From: Paraburkholderia madseniana
Lineage (GTDB): Bacteria; Pseudomonadota; Gammaproteobacteria; Burkholderiales; Burkholderiaceae
Assembly (NCBI RefSeq): GCF_009690905.1
Contig: NZ_VOSW01000073.1
Span: 1-46,378, forward strand
Direction: 5' to 3'
DNA: 46,378 nt
Position numbers and translations under genes: made by a program. Positions 38,971-46,378 of the stretch are shown here, piece after piece (the stretch's first letter is position 1; each line of letters begins with the position of its first letter). The notes under the pieces were generated by a model. It was not told the origin of the DNA and made no database searches. It was given only the letters and a program-made list of their open reading frames with translations.

Positions 38971-39582
38971 ATGAGCACTTCGGTTGCCACGTCGGACGGT
39001 CCCTCGCACGGAAACGGCGAACCGTCGCGCTGGGTGCGCCATTGGGCGCATCTGGTCGCGCCGGGCGGCGCGGTGCTCGACGTGGCGTCGGGGGCAGGGC
39101 GGCATGCGCGGTTCTTTGCATCGCTGGGCCATCCGGTGACCGCGCTCGACCGCGATGCGGCTGCGCTGGACCTGATGCGCGACGAGCCGCGCATTACCAC
39201 GCTCGCGGCCGATATCGAAGGTGCCGCATGGCCCTTGCCTGCCGAGGCGAAATTCGCCGCGATCGTGGTCACGAACTACTTGCACCGGCCGCTGTTTCCG
39301 CAGCTATTGCGCTCGCTCGCGTCCGGCGGCGTACTGGTTTACGAGACCTTCGCGCAAGGCAACGAAAGGGTCGGCAAACCGTCTAACCCGGCGTTTTTGC
39401 TTGCACCCGGCGAGCTGCTCGAGGTGGTGCGCGGCCACCTCCGTGTGGTCGCATTTCAAGACGGATTTCTCGCGCAGCCGCGCCCGGCTTACGTCCAGCG
39501 GATATGCGCAATTATGGAGGCGGATCGCTCGGCCGAGCGTGCAGATGCGGCACCCCCGCGTTGTTACGAGCTGGCTGGCTAA
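38971..39582 (+). CDS. Class I SAM-dependent methyltransferase
   Basis: The 203-residue protein begins with a short variable segment, then motif I GGAVLDVASGAGRHARFF (about 32-49), the acidic residue that binds SAM ribose (VTALDRD, about 55-61) and a later TNYLHRPLFPQLLRSL. This is a Rossmann-fold methyltransferase of the Methyltransf_11/TehB type. The substrate is unknown. It begins 16 bp after trpS and ends about 43 bp before dapA, so it may belong to a trpS transcript. Confidence 0.85.
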   Translation: MSTSVATSDGPSHGNGEPSRWVRHWAHLVAPGGAVLDVASGAGRHARFFASLGHPVTALDRDAAALDLMRDEPRITTLAADIEGAAWPLPAEAKFAAIVVTNYLHRPLFPQLLRSLASGGVLVYETFAQGNERVGKPSNPAFLLAPGELLEVVRGHLRVVAFQDGFLAQPRPAYVQRICAIMEADRSAERADAAPPRCYELAG

Positions 39583-39587
39583 TCCGC

Positions 39588-39593
39588 TACAAT
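39588..39593 (+). promoter_or_regulatory. -10-like box (TACAAT) upstream of dapA
   Basis: TACAAT followed by CGCG lies 33 bp before the dapA start. Its position allows a short leader that contains the mini-ORF at 39616-39633. Confidence 0.4.
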
Positions 39594-39615
39594 CGCGGTT
39601 TACCTGATCAAATTC

Positions 39616-39625
39616 ATGGCGTTTC

Positions 39626-39633
<8 letters not shown>
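39616..39633 (+). other. Five-codon upstream ORF overlapping the dapA start
   Basis: ATG GCG TTT CAT GAC TAA opens at 39616 in a different frame and stops inside dapA, over its start codon at 39626. It has no ribosome binding site that I can see. If translated it would compete with dapA initiation. A chance arrangement cannot be excluded. Confidence 0.3.
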
Positions 39634-40540
<907 letters not shown>

Positions 40541-40669
40541 ACGGGCTCAAACCCGCACCCCCAGCGCTCAAGAAAGCCTGCCACCGGCATTCCCTTAACC
40601 GACGTCGATCCAGCCCACGTTCCCGGCACACAGAACCAGGCACCGCGTTCCAGCATCACGAAGGACCTC

Positions 40670-41809
40670 ATGAAACGTTCCGCACTTTCCCTCCACGCAA
40701 CCCGCATGGCGGCGCTGGCGCTTGCCCTGGTAACGCTCGCCGGCTGTGACACGCTGAACGACTGGTTCGCCTCCGACCGCGTCAACTACAAGGGCGCGGG
40801 CAGCGCACCGCCGCTCGCCGTTCCGGGCGATCTGAGCACCACGCCGACCGATCAGCGCTACGTGGCGCCGCCGGCCAACCTGGCGCTGGGCGGCGCGCAG
40901 CAACGCGCGGTCACCGCCGCAGGCAATTCCACCGAAGGCCAGCCGAATGCGCAAGACCCGCTGGGCATGCACATCGAGCGTGACGGCGATCGTCGCTGGC
41001 TGGTAGTCGACGGCCGCACGCCGGAACAACTGTGGCCTCAGTTGCAGGAGTTCTGGCAGGAAAACGGCTTCGCGCTGAAAACCGATGCGCCGGCCACGGG
41101 CATCATGACCACCGACTGGGCTGAAAACCGCGCCAATATCCCGGACGACTGGTTCCGTCGCACGGTCGGCAAGGTGATCGACTTCGCTTACTCGTCGGGT
41201 ACTCGTGACAGCTTCCGCACGCTCGTGTCGCGCGGGCCGGCTGAGACGACGGACATCTCGATCACGCATAGCGCGATGGAAGAAATGCTGACGGGCCAGG
41301 ACAAGACGTCGTCGCGCTGGGAAGAGCGTCCGCGCGATCCGGCGCTGGAAGCGCTGTTCCTGACCAAGCTGATGCAGAAGTTCGGCCTGACCGAAGCACA
41401 ATCGAAGCAGCTCCTGACCGATGCGCGTTCGGCTACCGCGCCGGCCACGATCGACCAGAGCGCGGGCGCATCGACGCTCGACCTGCAGGAATCGTTCGAC
41501 CGGGCATGGCTGCGCGTGGGTCTCGCGCTTGACCGTACCAACTTCACGGTCGACAACCGCGACCGCGCGAAAGGCATCTACTACGTGCGTTACGCGGACT
41601 CGATGCAGGAGCTGAAGAAGGAAGGGCTCTTCGGCAAGCTGTTCTACAGCGGCAATTCGTCGAAGAAGCCGGGTCAGGAATTCCTCGTCAATGTGCGCTC
41701 GAAGGGCGACACCGTGACGCAGGTGGCGGTGCTGGACGCGAACGGGCAGGTGGATAACTCGTCCGACGCGCAGCGCATCGTGACGTTGCTGCACGCGCAA
41801 CTGAACTAA
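40670..41809 (+). CDS. bamC: BamC, outer-membrane protein assembly lipoprotein
   Basis: The 379-residue lipoprotein is an accessory subunit of the BAM complex. It has a lipoprotein signal peptide with lipobox TLAGC (Cys about 25), then an unstructured N-terminal stretch and two helix-grip domains (about 95-215 and 275-375; RTPEQLWPQLQEFWQEN and FDRAWLRVGLALDRTNFTV). An AAGGA site precedes the ATG at 40670. It follows dapA by 129 bp and precedes the MBL-fold gene by 7 bp. Confidence 0.92.
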   Translation: MKRSALSLHATRMAALALALVTLAGCDTLNDWFASDRVNYKGAGSAPPLAVPGDLSTTPTDQRYVAPPANLALGGAQQRAVTAAGNSTEGQPNAQDPLGMHIERDGDRRWLVVDGRTPEQLWPQLQEFWQENGFALKTDAPATGIMTTDWAENRANIPDDWFRRTVGKVIDFAYSSGTRDSFRTLVSRGPAETTDISITHSAMEEMLTGQDKTSSRWEERPRDPALEALFLTKLMQKFGLTEAQSKQLLTDARSATAPATIDQSAGASTLDLQESFDRAWLRVGLALDRTNFTVDNRDRAKGIYYVRYADSMQELKKEGLFGKLFYSGNSSKKPGQEFLVNVRSKGDTVTQVAVLDANGQVDNSSDAQRIVTLLHAQLN

Positions 41810-41816
41810 GCGGGCT

Positions 41817-42590
41817 GTGCGCTTCGCCAGTCTCGGCAGCGGCAGTGAAGGCAATGCCTTGCTGGTGGAAGCGCAAAGCGGCGCGACCACCACGCGCGTT
41901 CTGCTTGATTGCGGCTTTTCGGCCAAGGAAGTCGAGCGACGTCTGACGCGGCTCGGCGCGAGCGTCGAGGGTCTCGACGCCATTCTGATTACCCATGAAC
42001 ACAGCGACCACATTGGTAGCGCGCTGACGCTGGCGCGCAAGTGGTCGATTCCGTTGTACATGAGCTGGGGCACCGCCCGCGCGGTGGGTGCCGACGAAGC
42101 CGACGTCGACCTCCAGGTGCTGTGGGGCGACGAAGCGGTGGCGATCGGCGACCTCAGCGTCCTCCCTTACACCGTTCCTCACGACGCCCGCGAGCCGCTG
42201 CAGTACGTGCTCTCCAACGGCGCGAGCCGGCTTGGCGTGCTGACGGACGTCGGCACTTCCACGCCGCACATCAGCGCGGTGCTGAGCGGCTGCGACGCGC
42301 TGGTGCTCGAATGCAATCACGATGTCCGAATGCTGGCGGGTAGCCGGTATCCCCAATCGCTGAAGGCGCGTATCGGCGGTAATCATGGGCATCTGAACAA
42401 CGAAGCCGCGGCTGAAATCCTGGCCTCGCTCGACCGTTCGCGCTTGCGCCATCTGGTGGCCGCGCATCTGAGCCAGCAGAACAACACGCCGGAACTGGCG
42501 CAGGCCGCCATGGCGGGTGTGCTGGGCGCCGCGCCGACCGAAGTGGTGGTCGCTTCTCAGGATGAAGGCTTCGCCTGGCTGAGCTTGTGA
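41817..42590 (+). CDS. MBL-fold metallo-hydrolase
   Basis: The 257-residue metallo-beta-lactamase-fold hydrolase has the metal-binding HEHSDHIGSA motif (about residues 61-70) and further ligands in ECNHDVRM and GNHGHLNNEAA. Its overall form is like the YycJ/WalJ-type phosphoesterase or exonuclease group, but this placement is uncertain. The start is a GTG at 41817 (MRFASLGSGSEGNALLVEA) just 7 bp after the bamC stop, so the two genes are probably co-transcribed. Confidence 0.9.
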   Translation: MRFASLGSGSEGNALLVEAQSGATTTRVLLDCGFSAKEVERRLTRLGASVEGLDAILITHEHSDHIGSALTLARKWSIPLYMSWGTARAVGADEADVDLQVLWGDEAVAIGDLSVLPYTVPHDAREPLQYVLSNGASRLGVLTDVGTSTPHISAVLSGCDALVLECNHDVRMLAGSRYPQSLKARIGGNHGHLNNEAAAEILASLDRSRLRHLVAAHLSQQNNTPELAQAAMAGVLGAAPTEVVVASQDEGFAWLSL

Positions 42591-42669
42591 TCCGTCTCTG
42601 ATTGCCTGGCATCTGACATCGCCATGTCCGGCGATTCACCGCTGACATGCCGGCAGTGCAATGAAAAAA

Positions 42670-42700
42670 GCCCATGACGATCGCTCGCCATGGGCTTTTT
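42670..42700. terminator. Bidirectional terminator between the MBL gene and the BI-1 gene
   Basis: GCCCATG (42670-42676) pairs with CATGGGC (42689-42695), flanked by A6 on the left and T5 on the right. The loop contains a further self-complementary stretch (CGATCG). It can end both convergent transcripts. Confidence 0.85.
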
Positions 42701-42741
42701 CTTCAAGGCCGGCGTTTCAGGCGCCGCGCCTTGGGTCAGAC

Positions 42742-43440
42742 TTAGTTGCGGTTGCCGCCAAAGATGCCGAGCAGCGCGAGCAGGTTGACGAACACGTTGT
42801 ACAGATCCAGATAGATCGCGAGGGTAGCGGTGATGTAGTTCGTTTCACCGCCATTCACGACGCGCTGGACGTCGAACAGCATGTAGGCCGAGAAGATCAC
42901 GATGGCCAGCACCGACACCGTCAGCATCAATGCCGGCAGGTGCAGGAACACGTTGGCGACCGAAGCCAGCAGCAGCACGATGACGCCCATGAACAGCCAC
43001 TTGCCGAGACCCGAGAAGTCACGCTTGCTGACCGTGGCGATCGTTGCCATGGAGGCGAAGATCACACCAGTGCCACCAAAGGCGAGCATGATCAGCGACG
43101 GGCCGTTCGAAAAACCGAGCACGAAGCTCAGGATGCGCGACAGCATCAGGCCCATGAAGAACGTGAAGCCGAGCAGCACGAACACGCCGATGGCGCTGTC
43201 TTTGGTTTTCTGGATGGCGAACATGAAGCCGAAGGCGATCGCGAAGAACGCCAGCATGCTCATGCCGGGGCTGGTGGCGGCGAACAGCGAGAAGCCGGTT
43301 GCCACGCCCACCCATGCGCCGAGCACGGTCGGAATCATGGACAGCGCGAGCAGCCAGTAGGTGTTCCGTAGTACGCGGTTGCGCGTTTCGACCGTGCTGA
43401 CTGCGCCATTGCGGCCAAAGCTATACGGATGATCGTTCAT
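42742..43440 (-). CDS. Bax inhibitor-1/YccA family membrane protein
   Basis: The 232-residue protein has about seven hydrophobic segments, beginning VLRNTYWLLALSMIPTVLGAWVG and ending in a basic C-terminus (NRN). Stretches such as GFTFFMGLMLSRILSFVLGF and FSAYMLFDVQRVVNGGETNYI are typical of the BI-1/YccA family, where the aspartates near the end (LFDVQR) take part in pH-dependent Ca2+ leak in characterised homologs. Some members interact with the FtsH protease. An AGGAGAG site precedes the start codon at 43440. The function here is inferred by family only. Confidence 0.9.
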   Translation of the reverse strand: MNDHPYSFGRNGAVSTVETRNRVLRNTYWLLALSMIPTVLGAWVGVATGFSLFAATSPGMSMLAFFAIAFGFMFAIQKTKDSAIGVFVLLGFTFFMGLMLSRILSFVLGFSNGPSLIMLAFGGTGVIFASMATIATVSKRDFSGLGKWLFMGVIVLLLASVANVFLHLPALMLTVSVLAIVIFSAYMLFDVQRVVNGGETNYITATLAIYLDLYNVFVNLLALLGIFGGNRN

Positions 43441-43751
43441 GGTCTCTCCTTACCTCAGAAGCGTGTTGCGTAATGGTTGTGCCGCGGGTTGCGCAGCAGG
43501 TGGTGCGTCAGGTAGTGCAGCGCCGGCCGGAATGCTTGCCGCCAGTCGCAGGGTGTTCATCCCTAAGATTGGCGCGGTGGCAGGGAGTTTCAATACCCGG
43601 AAAATGTCCACACGACCTACGCTACCAGTATTCAGAAACTCCTGCTTGGAGTCTTTCAATGTTGTAAGGGTTCAATCGCAATCATACACGGGAACATGCT
43701 ACAATAGCGGATTCATTTGAATCTGTAACCTCTTAATTTTTTGGAGTTTTT
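43441..43751. other. Divergent intergenic region with long inverted repeat
   Basis: This 311-bp stretch separates the leftward BI-1 gene from ndk. It holds an imperfect long inverted repeat (43581-43596 with 43628-43644), TACAAT (43700-43705) as a -10-like box for ndk, and the perfect palindrome GATTCA-TT-TGAATC (43710-43723). A 69-codon leftward frame (43450-43659) exists but lacks a ribosome binding site and family support, so I do not call it a gene. Confidence 0.5.
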
Positions 43752-44177
43752 ATGGCGATCGAACGCACCCTGTCGATTATCAAGCCGGACGCAGTGGCCA
43801 AGAACGTGATCGGTCAGATCTACAGCCGTTTCGAAAACGCTGGCCTGAAGATCGTGGCTTCGCGCATGGTCCACCTGTCGCGCGCTGACGCAGAGAAGTT
43901 CTACGCTGTGCACGCTGCACGCCCGTTCTTCAAGGACCTGGTCGATTTCATGATCTCGGGCCCGGTGGTCGTGCAAGCGCTGGAAGGCGAAAACGCGATC
44001 CTGAAGCACCGCGACCTGATGGGCGCAACGGACCCGAAGAAGGCAGAAAAGGGCACGATCCGCGCTGACTTCGCTGACAGTATCGACGCTAACGCGGTGC
44101 ATGGTTCGGACGCCGCTGAAACGGCTGCAATTGAAATCGCGTTCTTCTTCCCGCAAGTGAACGTCTACTCGCGTTAA
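43752..44177 (+). CDS. ndk: Nucleoside diphosphate kinase
   Basis: The 141-residue enzyme transfers the gamma-phosphate among nucleoside triphosphates through a phosphohistidine. The active-site His is in NAVHGSDAAETA (about residue 117); the N-terminus MAIERTLSIIKPDAVAKNVIG is the family standard. Length and motifs match the tetrameric bacterial enzyme. TTTTTGGAG supplies a ribosome binding site. It has its own promoter region on the left and is followed by rlmN after a 214-bp leader containing two stem-loops. Confidence 0.97.
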   Translation: MAIERTLSIIKPDAVAKNVIGQIYSRFENAGLKIVASRMVHLSRADAEKFYAVHAARPFFKDLVDFMISGPVVVQALEGENAILKHRDLMGATDPKKAEKGTIRADFADSIDANAVHGSDAAETAAIEIAFFFPQVNVYSR

Positions 44178-44238
44178 GCGGGTATGGGCAGGTTTGAGCG
44201 CGTCTGAGCGCGCTTGACCTGTAAGGCGCGATCCGCGC

Positions 44239-44274
44239 GATTCGTGCGCTGCCGTTGGATTTGTCGCACGAATC
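44239..44274 (+). promoter_or_regulatory. Perfect 10-bp stem-loop in the ndk-rlmN gap
   Basis: GATTCGTGCG (44239-44248) pairs perfectly with CGCACGAATC (44265-44274) across a 16-base loop. No T-run follows. It is the first of two stem-loops between ndk and rlmN. Confidence 0.5.
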
Positions 44275-44335
44275 CGCACGAACAGCCCGGCAAAGTAGTA
44301 AGGTAAAGCAGCAGGAATGGGCGCGAACGGCATTG

Positions 44336-44361
44336 CGTTCATGCAGCTTGTTGCATGAACG
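44336..44361 (+). promoter_or_regulatory. Perfect 10-bp stem-loop in the rlmN leader
   Basis: CGTTCATGCA (44336-44345) pairs perfectly with TGCATGAACG (44352-44361) around a GCTTGT loop, 30 bp before the rlmN start. No T-run follows, so a role in rlmN translation or as a protein-binding site is more likely than termination. Confidence 0.5.
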
Positions 44362-44391
44362 TAGTCTCGCACTGAAATGGCAGGATTCGAT

Positions 44392-45543
44392 ATGACGAGC
44401 AGTCCCACCGTCAACCTTCTCGACCTTGACGCCCAAGGGCTTGTCGCCTACTGCGACAGCCTGGGCGAGAAGCCGTTTCGCGCCAAGCAATTGCAGCGCT
44501 GGATCCACCAGTACAACGCTGCCGATTTCGACGGCATGACCGATCTGGCGAAGTCCTTGCGCGAAAAGCTCAAAGGGCGCGCAACGATCACGATGCCCGG
44601 CATCGTCAGCGACAATATTTCGACCGACGGCACGCGCAAGTGGCTGATCGACGTCGGCAACAGCAACGCGGTTGAAACCGTATACATTCCCGAAGAAACG
44701 CGTGGCACGCTGTGCGTGTCGTCGCAGGCCGGGTGTGCGGTCAACTGCCGTTTCTGTTCGACCGGCAAACAGGGTTTCTCCCGCAATCTCACCACCGGCG
44801 AAATCATCGGCCAGTTGCGTATGGCCGAGTTCGCGCTGCGCGCGACGCGCGGCACGGACGGTGGGCGCGCCACGGGCGGTGACGGCAAAGGCGAGCGCGT
44901 CGTCACGAACGTGGTGATGATGGGTATGGGCGAGCCGCTGCTCAATTACGACGCGGTGGTGCCCGCCATGCGCCTGATGCTGGACGATAACGCGTACGGC
45001 CTGTCGCGCCGCCGCGTCACGCTGTCCACCTCGGGCGTCGTGCCGATGATGGACCGGCTTGGCGCCGATCTGCCGGTGGCGCTCGCGGTATCGCTGCACG
45101 CACCGAGCGACCCGCTGCGCGACATGCTGGTACCGCTGAACAAGAAGTATCCGCTGCGCGAATTGATGGCCGCTTGCCAGCGCTATCTGAAAGTCGCGCC
45201 GCGCGATTTCATTACGTTCGAATATTGCATGCTCGACGGCGTGAACGACAGCGAAGCGCAAGCCCGCGAATTGCTGGCGGTTACACGCGACGTACCGTGC
45301 AAGTTCAACCTGATTCCGTTCAATCCGTTCCCTGAATCGGGCCTCATCCGCTCGAAGCCGGAACAGATCAAACGGTTTGCACAAGTGTTGATGGACGCGG
45401 GCGTCGTCACCACAGTGCGTAAGACACGCGGCGATGATATCGACGCTGCCTGCGGTCAGTTGGCCGGTGCGGTGAAAGACCGCACGCGCCTCGCTGAGCG
45501 CACCGGGAAGGCGGCGAAGATTATCGAGGTGCGCGCCGTGTAA
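44392..45543 (+). CDS. rlmN: RlmN, 23S rRNA/tRNA C2-methyladenosine methyltransferase
   Basis: This 383-residue radical-SAM enzyme methylates A2503 of 23S rRNA and A37 of some tRNAs. The [4Fe-4S] motif is CAVNCRFC in SSQAGCAVNCRFCSTGKQGF (CX3CX2C). The second catalytic cysteine lies in DAACGQLAG near the C-terminus, as expected for RlmN. The start at 44392 has AGGA about eight bases upstream and matches the family N-terminus; an ATG at 44377 in frame is an alternative. A Gly-rich insert (TRGTDGGRATGGDGKGE) is a variable loop. It needs the Isc machinery for its cluster. Confidence 0.96.
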   Translation: MTSSPTVNLLDLDAQGLVAYCDSLGEKPFRAKQLQRWIHQYNAADFDGMTDLAKSLREKLKGRATITMPGIVSDNISTDGTRKWLIDVGNSNAVETVYIPEETRGTLCVSSQAGCAVNCRFCSTGKQGFSRNLTTGEIIGQLRMAEFALRATRGTDGGRATGGDGKGERVVTNVVMMGMGEPLLNYDAVVPAMRLMLDDNAYGLSRRRVTLSTSGVVPMMDRLGADLPVALAVSLHAPSDPLRDMLVPLNKKYPLRELMAACQRYLKVAPRDFITFEYCMLDGVNDSEAQARELLAVTRDVPCKFNLIPFNPFPESGLIRSKPEQIKRFAQVLMDAGVVTTVRKTRGDDIDAACGQLAGAVKDRTRLAERTGKAAKIIEVRAV

Positions 45544-45760
45544 TCGCGCGAGATAGTGGGGCGCGAGCGTTCGGAGGAAAGCGATCCGGGCGCGCGAAAA
45601 TGCTCCACGCCATCCGCGATTGAAAAGAAAGTTTGCAGAAGCGATCGGAAGCGGCACACAAGGCCGCGCATTTTGTTATAAACGGTCTGCGATTCGGGCG
45701 CGAGGCTTTGGCCCGTCCGGGTTGCACGAGTGAAAAAGAATCGACGCGAAAGGATTTGGG

Positions 45761-46378
45761 ATGAGTGAGCCGCAGCACCCGCAGCCGCAGCCGCAGGACA
45801 CAGATACAAACGAAGGCCATCCGGCACCAGTCGCCCGGGCGGTGGTGCAGCCTGTTGAGCAGCCGGGCCCGGCGAGTTTTGATTCCCTGGCGGCAGTTGG
45901 CGCGCGCTTGACCCAATTGCGTGAACTGAAGGGCTGGACGATCGAAGACGTGTCAGCGCGCCTGAAGGTCTCCGTCACCAAGCTGCGTGCGCTCGAATCG
46001 GGCGACATCAGCCATTTGCCGGACACGACTTTTGCGCTCGGCGTGGTGCGCAGCTACGCGAAGATGCTCGGCGCCGATCCCACGCCGTTCACGCAGGCTT
46101 TGCGCCGCGAGAAGGGTGTGCCCGCGCCGGATCTGTCGATGCCGGCCTCGTCAGGCAAGGATTTGCCGCGCGGTCGCGTATCGCTGTCGCTCGGCGGCAG
46201 CGGGCAAAAGAGCCGCTCGTGGCTGTGGGGCATTGCAGCGGTGGTCGTCGCGGTGATCGCGCTCGGCATGTGGCATACCAATGGCGGTGATTCGTCGGCG
46301 TGGCTCGCACGATTGAAGGCGAGCGCTAACGGCACCGCGGGTGGCGCGACCGGCGCATCGGGCGCGGTGGCACAGGGT
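45761..46378 (+). CDS. rodZ: RodZ-like helix-turn-helix membrane protein (partial, runs off the window)
   Basis: The frame starts at ATG 45761 (AAAGGA upstream) and is open to the window end, giving 206 visible residues. A Pro/Gln-rich N-terminal part is followed by a Cro/C1-type HTH (about residues 50-115, ARLTQLRELKGWTIEDVSARL to YAKMLGADP) and one membrane helix at about 151-170 (SWLWGIAAVVVAVIALGMW). This is the RodZ layout, a cell-shape factor that links MreB to the membrane. The periplasmic domain is beyond the window. Position after ndk and rlmN fits the order seen in related genomes. Confidence 0.85.
   Translation, partial: MSEPQHPQPQPQDTDTNEGHPAPVARAVVQPVEQPGPASFDSLAAVGARLTQLRELKGWTIEDVSARLKVSVTKLRALESGDISHLPDTTFALGVVRSYAKMLGADPTPFTQALRREKGVPAPDLSMPASSGKDLPRGRVSLSLGGSGQKSRSWLWGIAAVVVAVIALGMWHTNGGDSSAWLARLKASANGTAGGATGASGAVAQG

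Noticed and set aside
43450..43659. 69-codon leftward frame between the BI-1 gene and ndk
   Set aside because: It needs a TTG start, has no ribosome binding site, mixed third-position base use and no recognisable family; likely chance.

Overview
The window looks like ordinary core chromosome of a Burkholderia-group betaproteobacterium, most likely Paraburkholderia. This is inferred from the high GC content, the characteristic protein sequences (IscS, LysS, RlmN, TrpS, BamC) and the gene order. I found no rRNA, tRNA, CRISPR array or prophage. The only sign of mobility is at the left edge, where the first codons of an IS1182-like transposase run off the window.

Layout. From 178 to 3460, an IclR-family regulator is divergent from lutA and lutB (iron-sulfur lactate oxidation subunits; no lutC is present). 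From 3549 to 5233 there are a glycine-rich lipoprotein, a small membrane protein and a low-molecular-weight tyrosine phosphatase. From 5307 to 11691 there is a complete isc cluster, iscR-iscS-iscU-iscA-hscB-hscA-fdx-iscX, with two candidate IscR sites over its promoter, an internal terminator after iscA and a strong stem-loop before fdx. From 11729 to 18675 five leftward genes follow: a glycine-zipper protein, lysS, prfB with its programmed +1 frameshift, recJ and a conserved unknown.

From 18807 to 26106 the genes read rightward: a small unknown, lolC-lolD (lipoprotein export), a tatD-family hydrolase, comEC (DNA uptake, with an unusual Cys-containing repeat) and an alpha/beta hydrolase. From 26259 to 30836 lie pyrG-kdsA-eno-ftsB. 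From 31033 to 33121 there are leftward genes: a lipoprotein (with a possible 42-codon ORF overlapping its start), hslO and a gamma-carbonic-anhydrase-like protein. From 33430 to 42590 there is a rightward run: DUF455 ferritin-like protein, alpha/beta hydrolase, PHP phosphoesterase, YciO/Sua5 protein, M50 protease, trpS, methyltransferase, dapA, bamC and an MBL-fold hydrolase. Finally come a Bax-inhibitor-1 family membrane protein (leftward), ndk, rlmN and a RodZ-like HTH gene that is cut by the right edge.

How they connect. The Isc machinery supplies Fe-S clusters that several other products here need: LutA/LutB, the radical-SAM enzyme RlmN, IscR itself and apparently TrpRS, which carries a four-cysteine motif like that of [4Fe-4S] TrpRS enzymes. 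Envelope functions (LolCD, KdsA, BamC, FtsB, RodZ-like) and translation functions (LysS, PrfB, TrpS, RlmN) make up much of the rest. I see no convincing undescribed multi-gene system. The points worth a second look are mostly regulatory structures (hairpins, palindromes), the ComEC repeat and the TrpRS cysteines.
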